Shown here in pieces: positions 33,389 through 43,990 of a stretch of DNA of 64,000 bases. Location: contig OZ038321.1 of the NCBI GenBank assembly GCA_964035795.1, forward strand, positions 10,240,285 through 10,304,284, written 5' to 3'. Each line of letters begins with the position of its first letter. Positions within the stretch are counted from its first letter, which is position 1. The DNA is from Pterobdella sp. o SKG-2022. Lineage: Eukaryota > Annelida > Clitellata > Hirudinida > Piscicolidae. The position numbers and the translations under genes are program-made. Below the pieces are notes generated by a model. The model was not told where the DNA came from, searched no databases, and saw only the letters and a list, made by a program, of their open reading frames with translations.

Positions 33389-33720
33389 GACAAAACAAGA
33401 TTGGAAGCTATGGAAATGTGTGTATAGAGAAAGTAAACAATGAGCAACAAAATGACCAATGAAGTCCTAAGCCTGCTTTATGAAAGCAGAGGATTGATGG
33501 CACAAAATTATAATATCTAGATGAATAGGAAATATTTTGCATCATGAAAATTAGCTGAGAGCCACCTTAAAAGGATGGGTAGAACGAAAATGACCAAAAA
33601 GAAGAATAAGGAGAGAAATGCTGGATGACATGATGAAAAAAAAAGGCTGAAAATAAAAGAAGATGGAAATACCTGGTTTGAGGAACCTGCCAATGGCAAG
33701 ATAATTATGATGATGTTACT

Positions 33721-34499
33721 AATTAAATTATTTAAATGAATTTCATTAGCAGTTATCTCTTGTAAGGACTATCATTGATTTCAATATTATTTCTTTAATA
33801 ATTTTTTCATAGTTGTCGATTTTCATATTGAATAATTTATTTTCATCATTATATTTTCTTATAATATTCCATGTTAGTTAAACTTATAAAAAACTACAGC
33901 TCATTTCCAATAAATATTAAAAATATTTTTGAGGTTAATTCCCCAAAAATGCTTGCAATGTTGGAAATTTTATTTTTATAGTGTAATATTTACAACGAAT
34001 CCTAAAGATACTAAACCTCGTAAGTTTCAAGTAATTCAGTTCAATCATTTTTCCACAAAAATTTTTGGTATAATTAAGCTTTACGTGTGCTCTTCATTTA
34101 GTAGATGCAAATAAAGAAAACTTTATTAACATCAAAAAGAATTAAATAATGCATTAATGAACTCGAAAAATTAAAAATAATTCAATTTTTATCAAACTCT
34201 TGTTTGTGATTTTGTCGAGGTGTGCGTAAAGGCTCAATAAATAGGCGTTACGCCGTACCAAAGTCTCGCCTCAGAAATTGTCCTGCACTCTTCATAAAGT
34301 GATGGTAAACGCGTAAATAGTGGTTTTTTTTGAAATTCGTTGAATTAAATGTATTATTGGAACTTTAAAAATGTATTTCTAAAAATACTCCAAATATTGA
34401 AAAAAGTTAGCCTTAAATTCTACTTTTAAAGGCTTGTCGAAAAAACGCCCATCTCCATACGTTGTAACTTTAAAACATATTCGAATTTGATAAATTATC
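33721..34499. other. AT-rich stretch upstream of CFAP52
   Basis: No gene recognised. It holds a SINE tail (34205-34280) and the presumed promoter and 5' UTR of CFAP52. No TATA box or other promoter element could be picked out confidently. Confidence 0.5.
34205..34280 (-). mobile_element. SINE type-2 tail fragment
   Basis: The minus strand reads AGGCGAGACTTTGGTACGGC, GTAACGCCTATTTATTGAGC and CACCTCGACAAAATCACAAA, matching 31684-31765. It lies about 220 bp upstream of the CFAP52 start codon. Confidence 0.7.
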
Positions 34500-35037
34500 A
34501 TGGAAAATCTTTCATCGAATCCGTCGATGGAGTTATCTAACGTTATTGGATTTAATGGTATACATGAATAGTTTCATTAAAAATTCAATAAATAAAAATA
34601 TCTTTCTAAAGGGAATGTGCCAAGAAGTTTGAGAGCTCATCCTGATGGGCAGAATTTTATATACTTTATTGGAAACTTAATCGTAATTGAAAATTTAAAA
34701 TTGGGATGCCAAGAATTTTTACAATGTACTGATATAGATGTATGCGACCTAAAAAAACGACAAATCAACTGTTTGGCTTTATCAAAAAGTGCACGATACC
34801 TAGCCGTTGGTTATGAATCAGGAATGAATTTTATGGTGAGAAAATTAACATAATTTGACAAAACTAATTGAAATGATTTTAATTTTTCCAAAAATTTTAG
34901 GCTGATCTCATAATTTGGGATTATGAAAAAAAAATCGTCTACGACAAAATTTCACTACATAAAGGATGTGTGGAATCAATTGATTTCAGTTTTGATAATC
35001 AATATCTTTATTCCCTAGGTGGTATTGATGATAGAAG
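34500..35037 (+). CDS. CFAP52: CFAP52 (WDR16), 5' exons 1-3
   Basis: Exon 1, 34500-34557 (MENLSSN..., ending VIGFN plus one base); 54-bp intron; exon 2, 34612-34835 (GNVPRSLRAHPDGQNFIYF ... SGMNFM); 65-bp intron; exon 3, 34901-35037 (ADLIIWDYEKKIVYDKISLH, KGCVESIDFS, YLYSLGGIDDR). All junctions are GT-AG; the first is phase 1, the second phase 0. The VIGFNG...P..L..HPD start, the ADII.WDY block and SLHKG...L.SLGG.DD are hallmarks of CFAP52, a WD40 beta-propeller protein of ciliary doublet microtubules (about 620 residues in vertebrates). The start is the first ATG before the conserved block. The donor after exon 3 (AG|GTTTGT, 35037/35038) is inferred; reading on hits non-WD40 sequence. The codons for the next blades are not next door: antisense LINE sequence starts by 35200. 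See the exon at 61851. Confidence 0.9.
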
Positions 35038-35199
35038 GTTTGTAACACATCTTTTGACAAAAAATTTAACAGCATCTCATTATTGCAAACTTATTCTTAC
35101 ATATTACAAAATTTTAATATTCTTTACATACTTATATAACACTATGGTTTATTGAGAAATTTATTACACGAAGATTTTCGTAAGAATATCTTACATTAT

Positions 35200-37500
35200 C
35201 AAGTAAATACTTATGCCTATCATCGATGGGCGGAACATAGTCCACCAACAAAAGATATCTAGCTGCTTCTGTCTTAGGCAAGGGCTTTTACTGTTACATG
35301 TAGAAGTCGTCTTCTTGACTTCAAACTCCAGGTCACGTCGTCATGTATTTTGGGGTCTGCCTCTCTCCCTTATTCTTGGTGGTTTCACCCGAGGGCTTGT
35401 CTGGCTATGCTGGTGGGTGGTTTGCGTAGGATGTGCCTTATCCATCTCCAGTAGCGTTGTTGGATCTCTACCGTAGCCGGCTTTTGTTCCGTGCGTTGCC
35501 ATAAATCTTTATTTTTGGTAGTTTCCGGCCAGCGTATTTGGAGAATTCTTTTCAGACAAGTATTAATGAATGGTTAGATCTTATTTGTGGTCGTCACTGT
35601 GATCCTTCAAAAGTTCGCTTCATAGAGCATAACTGCTTTCACATTGGAGCTGAATAGTCTGATCTTGGTGTTGCTTAAAAGATCTCTGAATGCCCACACG
35701 TTCTTAAGCTGCAGAAAAATTCCTTTCTTTGGTAGCTTGATAAGGTGGTCTTCTTTCCAATCCATTGGAACATGTTCACTATTCCAAATTTTCTTCAAGA
35801 AGGGGTGGAGTAGCTCGACCACAATATCGGGGATTGCTTTTAATGTCTCAGCAGGTATGTTATTGGGTCCAGCTGCTTTGTATGACTTGAGCTTCCGGAT
35901 CTCTTTTTTTGTGAGCTCTTTGCATTCTATGCAGGTTTTTTTGAGCTGGCTTGATGACCGGTGGGTGCTGGGGAACTTTTCGGTTAAGAAGCTTTTCGAA
36001 GTACTTTTTCCATATGTTTTTTTGTCCTTCTTTCTCTTGAATAAGATTTCCTTTTGTTTCTCATAGGTTTCCGGCTTGAAAAACTTTCCACGGAGTATTT
36101 TCGTAATTTTTTAGAAACTTTCCATGTTATTTAATTCAGCCTGCTTTTTCAGTTTCTCTCGCTAGCTGATTAAAAAATTTATTTTTCTTCGCTTTAATAC
36201 TTTACAGTTCTATTGGCGTTAGAGTAGGTCTATTGAGCACTGTTCTTCTCTGCTTTTGTGCGACTAGTGTTAAGCTCTGCTTTTATCTGTTTTCTTACAA
36301 ATATTTTGTCTGTGTGGTTTTCTTGTCTCGTTGTTTTCTTGGGAAAACAGCATCTCTTACCTCCTTTCGTTGTAGGTCAATTGTTTCTTCAGCAAAGAGC
36401 TTTTGCAAAACAAGAAATCCAATGGTAAAAACGAGCCTATATTTTTCCAACTTGCTGGCGTCCTTCAATAGCCAAGTGTTAAACCGGTTACGCTGGCAAA
36501 TCTTTTTTTTTTCCAATTCTGTTTCAATTTCAGCTTCAACTTGGAAGTAACTAGATGGTGGTCTGTGACCATGTCCGTTCCTCTTTTGATCAACGTTCTT
36601 CTAAACCGTTTTGATATGCAAATATGGTCAGTCTTGTTTTTTTGGTATGATCAGGTGATGTCCGGATGGCCAAGTGGATTTTCTTGTGTGGAAAGATTAT
36701 ATCGCCAATCACGAGGTTGCTAGTGGCGCAAAGATTTGCGAATCTTTCGCCATTATCATTCATCACATCAAGGCCCTGTTTCACCATAACTTTTTCATTA
36801 CCGACTTTAGCGTTGAGTTAGTCCATTACAATGTTGAAATCTCCATCTGGGAGGATGTCGAGGGCTTGCAACTTGTTATAGAAATGGTCTTTGATCTCGT
36901 CATCACTATCGTTTGTTGGAGCATAGCATTAAATAATGTTTAAAGTGATCCTTTTATGGTTTGTTATGAAGAGTTGTCTTGGTTGAGAAGATGAACTTCG
37001 GATGGAAGGCTTTTTTTCGGCTTTCATTAACCAGTGTCAGACCTTCTGATGGAGGTCCATTTTTTCCAAGACAGGTTTTTTTCTTGGTTTTTTTGTAGCT
37101 TGGGTCTTTTTCTAAAGGAATGCTTTCTTCATGCCAAACCCTTTTCCTTTTTCACCCGGGGTTGAAACCGGCATCAGCGGAGTTGAAAAAATTGTAATAT
37201 TATGAGTTTATAAAATATGAAGGAAAAAAATTATATTTCAAATTAATATAATCCATATCGGGAAGCTATGGTCTTGGGCATGACGTTAAGCTGCACCAAA
37301 CCTAAAACCTTCAACTCAAAGCTTCTTTCCTGTAAAACCTGAATAAAAGTAGACTCCGGTAGCAGGTATCGATACTGCTATTGCGGTATCGTTGTCGTTT
37401 GGCTTAGTGGATGTTGATTCTTTTTAACAACGCTAAGGCAAATTGCCAAAATGTGGGAACGGCGGATTTTGAATTCCACGTTGGATGTTAGCTCGGGCTG
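35200..37500 (-). mobile_element. RTE-like LINE with its RT core deleted (antisense)
   Basis: From 37500 down: the 5' region; the endonuclease with YAPTNDSDDEIKDHFYNKL (about 36915-36860), LPDGDFNIVMD (GDFN motif) and LDVMNDNGERFANLCATSNL (36775-36715), then IFPHKKIHLAIRTSPDHTKK; a linker; then RT with KIWNSEHVPMDWKEDHLIKL PKKG (35710-35790). After LPKKG it passes directly to FRDLLSNTKIRLFSSNVKAV MLYE (35632-35690), a block that normally follows the RT domain. Both the AFDSV and YADD boxes are therefore missing. The C-terminus (IQPFINTCLKRILQIRWPE, near 35575-35520) ends about 35230. It lies in the presumed third intron of CFAP52. Confidence 0.88.
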
Positions 37501-37571
37501 GCAGTTTTTAAAAATTTGCCTTAAATAAATTAGCTTTTTCTAAAAATTACTCTTTAGTACTATCAATAATC

Positions 37572-37632
37572 TAGGTCGACTGCTGTCAACCCCAGCTACT
37601 GGGACATGTACAGCAGTATTATCGATTTAAAT
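37572..37632 (+). repeat. Dispersed repeat family R5, copy 2
   Basis: GACTGCTGTCAACCCCAGCT, then GTACAGCAGTATTATCGAT; inverted relative to 21745-21810. Confidence 0.7.
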
Positions 37633-37677
37633 TTTTAGCTGGCTACTGTTGTCAGAAAGTTTTGTTCAATTACTAAA

Positions 37678-37857
37678 ATGTCAATTATTCATCAGAACCA
37701 TAATCAAAGTAATTGCATTTTTAGGATCACGAGTTATAAAATAAGAGAAAAAAAAATTGGGTGTTTTGCGGAGGCACAATTGAAAACGGCAGGCCCTGCA
37801 AAAATTTTGAAAACTACACATACAATGAAGACTGTTTGTGTAACTGCTGGAAGATAA
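37678..37857 (+). other. Possible small Cys-rich coding fragment
   Basis: An ATG-started frame (MSIIHQNHNQSNCIFRITSY, then KIREKKIGCF) runs 59 codons to a stop at 37855. In the +1 frame, from about 37740 to 37880, the peptide KKNWVFCGGTIENGRPC, followed by NFENYTYNEDCLCNCWK, has five cysteines in about 30 residues. A one-base change in the A-run at 37745-37755 would join the two. Nothing identifies a family. It could be a relic exon or chance, and it is not part of any LINE recognised here. Confidence 0.2.
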
Positions 37858-38044
37858 GTATTTATTTTGGATCTCAACTTAAATAAGGTGCCATGATTTT
37901 AAATCCGGTATTATCGACAGTATACGGAAAGGATCAAATTTAATCCATTTTACAAACAATTTTTTGAGTTTTACACTTAGTTTCTACTTTTTTCTATCTA
38001 AAGCATCATTTTTTTAAACTTGTTTCAAAAGTTTCTGACATTAG

Positions 38045-38125
38045 TTTTTTGCTCTTTTTCTCACTCCACACACCTCAAGCAGCTTTTAGAGCGAAAGTTG
38101 TATATTTTAGCCATGCGTTTTGCTC
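38045..38125 (+). repeat. Short dispersed repeat, copy 2 (partner 1565-1650)
   Basis: AAGCAGCTTTTAGAGCGAAA, then TTTTAGCCATGCGTTTTGC; similar to the block at 1590-1650. Confidence 0.45.
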
Positions 38126-38224
38126 AACGCTTTTTTTATACAAAATTTTCATTCTTTCAGAAAATTTTGTCTTCACATCATTATTCAAAAACTCTCAGAC
38201 TTTTGTGCAAACTACTTTTTTGAT

Positions 38225-38555
38225 TTAGCTTTGTTGAAGATTTCTAATCCATTTTCCATCTATAACCACCTTCACAAGCTAGTGTTGAAGCTCACCCTCA
38301 ATTGCCTTCACATCTTTCAAGACCTTCCTTTGCCTCCTTTCACCAATACGAAATAAATCTCTACCCCACTAATTTTTCCGTTAAAAGTAACCTTTCTGCT
38401 ATTTTTTTTTAAACCAACTGTTGCCCACACAAAAATCCTTTTCAACACAAATTCTAAAAACAATCTACTCTTGACGTTTCTCTTGCTTATCCTGAAACCT
38501 CCATGAACACCTTCAAACCCATCAAACTCTTTACTTATGCGTTTATTGAAGTCTT
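38225..38555 (-). mobile_element. PHD-finger LINE, endonuclease fragment (antisense)
   Basis: The minus-strand frame ending at 38317 reads DFNKRISKEFDGFEGVHGGF, then LLEF-like RLFLEFVLKRIFVWAT and VEIYFVLVKGGKGR, matching the GDFNGHVG...DGFEGVHGG...LLEFAD...NTWFKK...DFVLV order of this LINE family's endonuclease. After 38317 it continues in other frames with LERCEGN-like and EGELQH-like remains. It abuts the start of the next LINE at 38556. Confidence 0.75.
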
Positions 38556-40752
38556 TTAAACAAATCAAAACTCAACTTTCCACTTCACACGAGAATGATC
38601 CGGGTTCTGATGCGAAGAAAAATGCCTATATCAATAAGCGCAGAGATGTTCAAAAAAAGCTCCGAATTTTGCAAAATGCTTGGCTCAGCCAAAAAGCTGA
38701 CGAGATTCAAAGTTTTGCGCATAGACATGACATGAAGGGCTTCTATGACTCTTTCAAGTGCCTCTATTGACCGCGTACATCAAGAAGCACACCTTGCGGA
38801 TGGCTCAAGATTGATCACTGACCAAAAAAGGATCTTGGAAAGATGGGCCGAACATTTTAGCTGCGTCTTTAATCGACCTCGAAGTTATGTGACGAAGCTA
38901 TTCATCGCCTACCCCAAGTCACAATAAACAAAGAACTTGATGCCCTTCCATCTGTAGAGGAGGTCACTAGAGCTCTAAAAAAATTGTCAATAGGTAAAGC
39001 ACCAGGTTCTGACGTTATACCGGCAGAAGTATTCAAAGCTGGTGGCACTTTGCTTATCAGAAAACTCACTGATTTGTTTCAATTTCACTGGGAAAAGAAA
39101 ACGCTTCCACAAGAATTTAGAGACGCTACCATTGTGCACATATACAAGAGAAAAGAAAATAAACGATCATGCGACAACCATATAGGTATTTTTCTTTTTT
39201 CAATTGCAGTAAAGATCTTGGCTCGTGTTCTCTTGAACCGCTTACTGAAGCACCTCGAGCAGGGTGGTCTACCTGAGAGTCAATGCAGATTCCGAGAAAC
39301 TATTGACATGATTTTGCAGCTCGTCAACTTCAAGAACAATGTATGGAACAACAACAAGACCTCTATGACTTTCGTCGACTTCACTAAAGCATTTGATTCA
39401 GTTAGCAGAAATGGGTTATGGAAGATCTTAGCAAAGTTTGGCTGTCCAGAAAAATTTGTGAAGACTATCAGTCTTTTTCATGACGGCATAGTAGCTAGAG
39501 TGCTTAATGAGGGTGGTAGCTCAGAACTTTTCTAAATGACAAACGGGGTAAAGCAGGGATGTGTCCTCGTTCCAACACTTTTCAGTCTAGTGTTTTCAGC
39601 AATGCTAACCGAACCATTCAATGACAGTTCATCTGACCTTCCTATCACATATCGGTGCGATGGTAAACTTTTTAACCTCCGACGTGTACAAGCAATCACA
39701 AAGATCAAAGAAACCTCAATTAGAGACCTTCTCTTTGCTGATGATTGTGCGCTCAACGCTATCACTGAGCATCAGATGAAACAGGAAGTAGACCACTTTT
39801 CATCTTGTGAAAATTTTGGGTTGAACATCAACACCAAAAAAACGGAAATGATGTATCAGCCTGTTCCAAAAAACCCTTACTACAAACCTTACATTTCAGT
39901 GAAGGAACAGAGGCTAAAGGCAGTAGAAAACTTCACTTATCTTGGCAGCACCCTTTCTCGCTGTGCAGACATTGACGATGAGGTCAAAAATCGAATCGTC
40001 AAAGCCAGCTGGGCTTTTGGGAACTTGAGGAAAAACGTTTGGGAGAAAAGAGGAATTTTACAGTCTACGAGAGTCAAAGTCTATAAAGCCGTAGTATTGA
40101 CCACACTACTTTATGGCTGTGAAACCTGGACAATCTACAAACGTCACGAGAAACAACTTCAACAGTACCATACTCGATGTCTTCGCAGGATTCTTAACAT
40201 ACGCTGGAATGATATGATTCCTAATACTCATGTTCTAGAAAGAGCAAATCTTTCCAGTGTTGTTACGATGATTCGTAAGGCACAGATGCGATGGGCTGGT
40301 CATGTTTCTCGTATGGTGAACTCAAGAATTCCGAAATAACTTTTTACGGACAGCTTAAAAATGGTCAGAGAAAAATTGAAGCTCCACGCAAACGCTATAA
40401 AGACTTCTTAAGGCGCATCTGAAAGACTTCAACATACACGTCTTCACGTGGAAAAATGCTGCACCTGACAGACCTGCCTGGCGTGAAACAATCCACAATG
40501 ATGCACTTTTCTCAGAAGAAAAACAGCTAAATGCTGCAAAAGAGAAGCGAATGAAACGCAAATCTGAAGCAGACTCCCTACTCATTGGTGGCAAACTTGC
40601 GTAAGAGGCTTCCTCGTGCGAATCGGACTGTTTAGTCTTTTGCGGACGCATAAATAATGAAAAAAAAACTTCTGTATTTATGCATTTTTTTTATGTAACT
40701 CTTGTTGCCGTGGTCATATTCGAGGACGAATCGACGAACAACAACAACAACA
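38556..40752 (+). mobile_element. RTE/BovB-like LINE, 5'-truncated, comparatively young
   Basis: Linker frame 38537-38770 (LRILQNAWLSQKADEIQSF); then, after two shifts, RT at 38984-39535 with LSIGKAPGSDVIPAEVFKAG, MTFVDFTKAFDSVSRNGLW (39364-39420) and FGCPEKFVKTI. A single in-frame TAA (39533-39535) separates this from 39536-40339 (MTNGVKQGCVLVPTLFSLVF, RDLLFADDCALNAI with FADD intact, FTYLGSTLSRCADIDDEV, LLYGCETWTIYKR, MRWAGHVSRMVNSRIP). So about 450 codons of RT are intact except for one nonsense codon. The last part (40340-40600) is shifted. The 3' end is marked by ACAACAACAACAACA at about 40738-40752, the short-repeat tail expected of RTE elements. Confidence 0.92.
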
Positions 40753-40905
40753 TGAAGTTTACGTCATCGGCATACGTTATGTCTTGTGCGAACACTTATT
40801 GACGTCTTTTACTGCTTCTTTTGAATACGTTGTAAAAAGAACTGAGCCCGTCACCCTGTGGGACAACCAGGTTTGTTGCAGAAGTGGGACCTTCTTCGTT
40901 CTTTC
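40753..40905 (-). mobile_element. RT palm fragment (family of 49640-52153)
   Basis: The minus strand gives, with one shift, LVVPQGDGLSS (about 40870-40840), LFTTYSKEAVKDVNKCSH and ITYADDVNFM (40787-40757). The PQGD and YADD boxes are both present, closer to consensus than in the longer copy at 49640-52153. It lies between the tail of the LINE at 40752 and the hAT remnant; the three join with no spacer. Confidence 0.65.
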
Positions 40906-42060
40906 TGTCTCTTTGTTTGTCTCTGAGTTTGTTGACAGTATCTGGTTCAAGTGATGAGCGTGTCTTATTAACAATGTAACCTGCAGAACTGAATAACCGC
41001 TCACGTGGAACTGAGGTAGCTGGTATGTACAGAACAGTCTTGGCAAGAAATTAAAATTTCGGATATCGATCTTCATTAATTTTCCACCACTGTAAGAAGT
41101 CAATTGATTTAGCAACTTATCTTTTTTTATAACACATTAATTTATCACCAGAGCTGTCGACCTGATTTTCCATTTTTTAGTTAGTCTCTATTAGCTTGAT
41201 ATGTTTTTCACTTGGTTTATTTGCAGTTTCATTGTCAGTCTCAGTATCATCTCTTGCAGCTGTAACCAAATGCTCATCATGAACATCAACAGCTATTTGT
41301 TTTTCAAAACGTGGTTAGGTTCATTCTTTTACATCTTATGGCAAACACTTCAAGTGTTTGTAGTGCGGATCAAGTGCAGTTGCAACCCGTAGTATTTCAA
41401 TACTTTTCATAGCAGCTTCACGTTCATGGAAGTCATTATGCTGCCTTGAATGTGGGTATGTAGCCCGGATTATCATCATGTACAGTCATATGCTTGGTCA
41501 ACGATGATAGCAGTGGGAATATACAGATACTCGAAACATTATCTTGACTACCAAGCAGAACCGTGGTCTGACAGAATAAGTCCAAAACATTGACGAGTTT
41601 CGAATTCTTCTTCCAATCCAAATCTGACACTTTTGAACTTGTATATTGCTTCTTTTCGTCTGACATGTAGACAGTTAGTGCTTTTTTGGTCTGCAAGACA
41701 TTGCAGCATAATGAAGATACTGTTCCATCTTGTTAGCACATCTTGCTGCAGCTCACGTAATGGCAATTCAGTACACATTTGCAATTCGGTTGTGTTCGCA
41801 GAACAATGTTTGAAATGGCCGAAAATTTTTTAACATTTGCCAAAAATTTTTAAGGGATTGTTTTAAAACCGTGTAAAATGCTCAGCTGTAAGCTATGAGC
41901 CAAAAACGGAATATGAGAAAAATCAGTTTTACCAACAGCTGAAACCATATTTCTTGCATTTACACTAACTAGAGCCTGAATCCTCTTAGTTATATACCAG
42001 TCTGTTGCGAACTGTTTATATAACTCGGCAACCTAATTAGAAAAGTGACGTTCAACAACA
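40906..42060 (-). mobile_element. hAT-family transposase remnant
   Basis: From 42060 down: NVVERHFSN and YKQFATDWYITKRIQALVSV; NARNMVSAVGKTDFSHIPFL AHSLQLSILHGF (about 41985-41870); LPLRELQQDVLTRWNSIFIM LQ (41770-41700), the hAT R-W region; LVNVLDLFCQTTVLLGSQDN and AVFP-like ICIFPLLSSL (41600-41490); ALDPHYKHLK near 41350; WWKINEDRYPKF (41100-41050), then VLYIPATSVPRERLFSSAGY IVNKTRSSLEPD (about 41040-40940). The last block is the hAT C-terminal dimerisation region. Several shifts and stops; no terminal inverted repeats or N-terminal BED finger found. The only DNA transposase recognised in the window. Confidence 0.88.
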
Positions 42061-42574
42061 TTCACGCACTTGAAAACACCTCATTTTCCAGTCGTCGGTT
42101 TTTTACACATTAATGAGAAAAAAAATAATATATGACATTTAATCGAAATCCTTCAAAACTCACCACAATAAACAAAAAATGCATAAAACTCACAAATGAT
42201 CTAGGATCCTGGATAGGAAGTATTGGAAAAACAAACTCATAGAACATACTAGTGCGGTCGACATGATGATTATGACGATAAATTAAATAAACGCAAAAAT
42301 CGAAATATTATTTTTTTATTAAAAAAGCTTACGATATATGTTTTCTTCTAAACCGGAAGACGATATTCTGTAATATAGAAAAGTTTTGAACTAATATCTA
42401 AAATATATCGAATATCGAAATAATATCGAAAAGCTTTTAAACTAGTCAAATACCCCGATTTTGGGTGTGTTTACTCTAATCACTTTGAGCTTATATTTTA
42501 TGATACAGAAAATTACTAAACATAAGAAATTATAAACAAAATTATTATAGTTAACATCTTTCCTTTTATAGCGA
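42061..42574. other. AT-rich non-coding stretch
   Basis: No gene recognised. Around 42335-42440 there is a cluster of ATATCGAA-type direct repeats. Confidence 0.5.
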
Positions 42575-43485
42575 CCTTTGATCAATAAAGATAAATGGCG
42601 ATTAGTAAGAAGTGATGGAAGTTGGTGAAATTTACTCGAGGCACATTGTAGATAACATGTATCTAAGATAGAAGAAGTCTTAAACAACTTCCAAGGTTTC
42701 ATCACCAATCATGACTTTCTTCACTAATCTACCATCAACAAGCCTAGTTGTGCCAAGTCAGCGAGCACATTTAAAGTCAAGATCCGAGGCCAAGGAACCT
42801 TTTATGCCCCTAAATTTCTTGTGCACTCATTGTCTGCAACCGTCACAATAAATAGCATTTCTACCCACACTTATTCGACATAAACCACAAGAATACTTCC
42901 CAGATTTTTTCAATAAATCAAGGTTTGAACCAGAAAGCATTAGCTTTGTCTTACCCATTTTGACCCCAAATTTGTTTTTTCATATCTGACCTTTATGTTT
43001 TCAACTTCACGAGAAGTTTAGCTATGAACTGAGCACTTACATTCAAATCATCAGCATACAAGCTTTCCCAAGGGCAACCTTTACGAAACTCCAAAAAAAG
43101 AGCTTGCACTAAAATAACAAAAAGAAATGGACTGAGAACGAAACCTTGGACACCAACCCGAACATCAAACAAGTTACTATACTCATCACCTACTCTCGCC
43201 CTGCTTCGAACTTATTTTTAAATGGATTGTACGATTCTCACAAGCCATTCATCAATTTCCAACACCACTAGTGCTTACATTATTACCACAACCCAAGAAC
43301 TTGTTCCGAGAGTTTCCGCCTACAATTATTTCCAAGTTGGTCTTCCACCGAGTTTTTTGTAGACAACACAGCTCTGCTCTCCTTTTCTTCATGGTTTCCA
43401 CCCATTCAGCCGCCTTCCCCTCCATCGTTTCGACATTGAAAGTCTTAACACAACGATGTTTCATTATTATAGTGGCCTAATTTTC
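42575..43485 (-). mobile_element. PHD-finger LINE with an internal deletion (antisense)
   Basis: The minus strand from 43485 has the 5' leader shared with 2880-2960, then the endonuclease start VKTFNVETMEGKAAEWVETM KKRRAELCCLQKTRW (to 43260). It passes without a gap in sequence to EIDEWLVRIVQSI, a mid-RT block. Next come LFDVRVGV and VLSPFLFVILVQALF (43180-43100), KGCPWESLYADDLN (43075-43030, YADD intact), NLKT-like remains, and the embedded finger CGLCRISVGRNAIYCDGCRQ (about 42895-42830). Most of the endonuclease and the N-terminal RT are therefore deleted. The 3' end is lost near 42575. Confidence 0.88.
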
Positions 43486-43559
43486 TTGATAATGCCCTTC
43501 CTTTCTTCCACACTTTTTCATCATTATTTTCTTGCTTTTTGATAAACCTGTAATTTATA

Positions 43560-43990
43560 TTATCTTATTGTAGTTATTATCATGAGAGATTCTATCCAAA
43601 ACAGTACTCCTATTATTATCATAAGTTATTTATACTAATATTTAAAGAAAATATTTGGAGTCTCACTTGACGCAGAAGAGGGTTAAATGATTAGCTAAAC
43701 TTAACAAAAACGTTCTAAAATAAGCCTTTTTGAGATGATCATTTAAATTTAATCAATATACGTTTCAAAAATTCAGATATTTATATATCACTTACGTCTA
43801 AACTTACGATCACGATAAAACTTCGAAATTTTGAGAAAAAGGTTTAACAAAAGTTTTATAAATAAGAAAAATAAATAATGAAAATAATAAACAGGCCATG
43901 CCTGAGAAGCAGAAAAAAATGACTTCGAAAATCCGATTTGGAAAACAGCGCGAGATTTCGGTTGCTTACCAAAGATGCTGAAAAAAAATA
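43560..43990 (+). repeat. Dispersed repeat family R1, copy 2 (diverged)
   Basis: Same order of blocks as 60885-61305: TCACTTGACGC, GGTTAAATGATTAGCT, ACTTACG.CTAAACTTACGATC, AACAGGCCATGCC.GA.AAGCAG and CGGTTGCTTACCAAAG. More diverged than the other two copies. Confidence 0.65.

Larger units (their letters stand above)
32690..33720 (+). mobile_element. LINE 3' region with two nested insertions
   Basis: Pieces in order: a degraded part with IILDGVASEQVE (32762-32805) and GIAKNVV (about 32870); a SINE (32902-33000); LRHATKKKLVKTLMESVV and LYEAKKWTIRKADN (33020-33122), the post-RT YGAETWTLRK-type block; a 260-bp interruption (33123-33388); then TRLEAMEM (33389-33412) and, after several stops, MLDDMMKKRLKIKEDG (33620-33670), ending in ATGATGATG-like repeats at about 33715. 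The last block is the usual C-terminus of a common animal LINE with a TGATGA tail. All reading frames are broken. Confidence 0.75.

Noticed and set aside
33517..33699. Minus-strand hydrophobic 60-codon frame
   Set aside because: Lies opposite the C-terminus of the LINE at 32690-33720, whose MLDDMMKK block explains the sequence.
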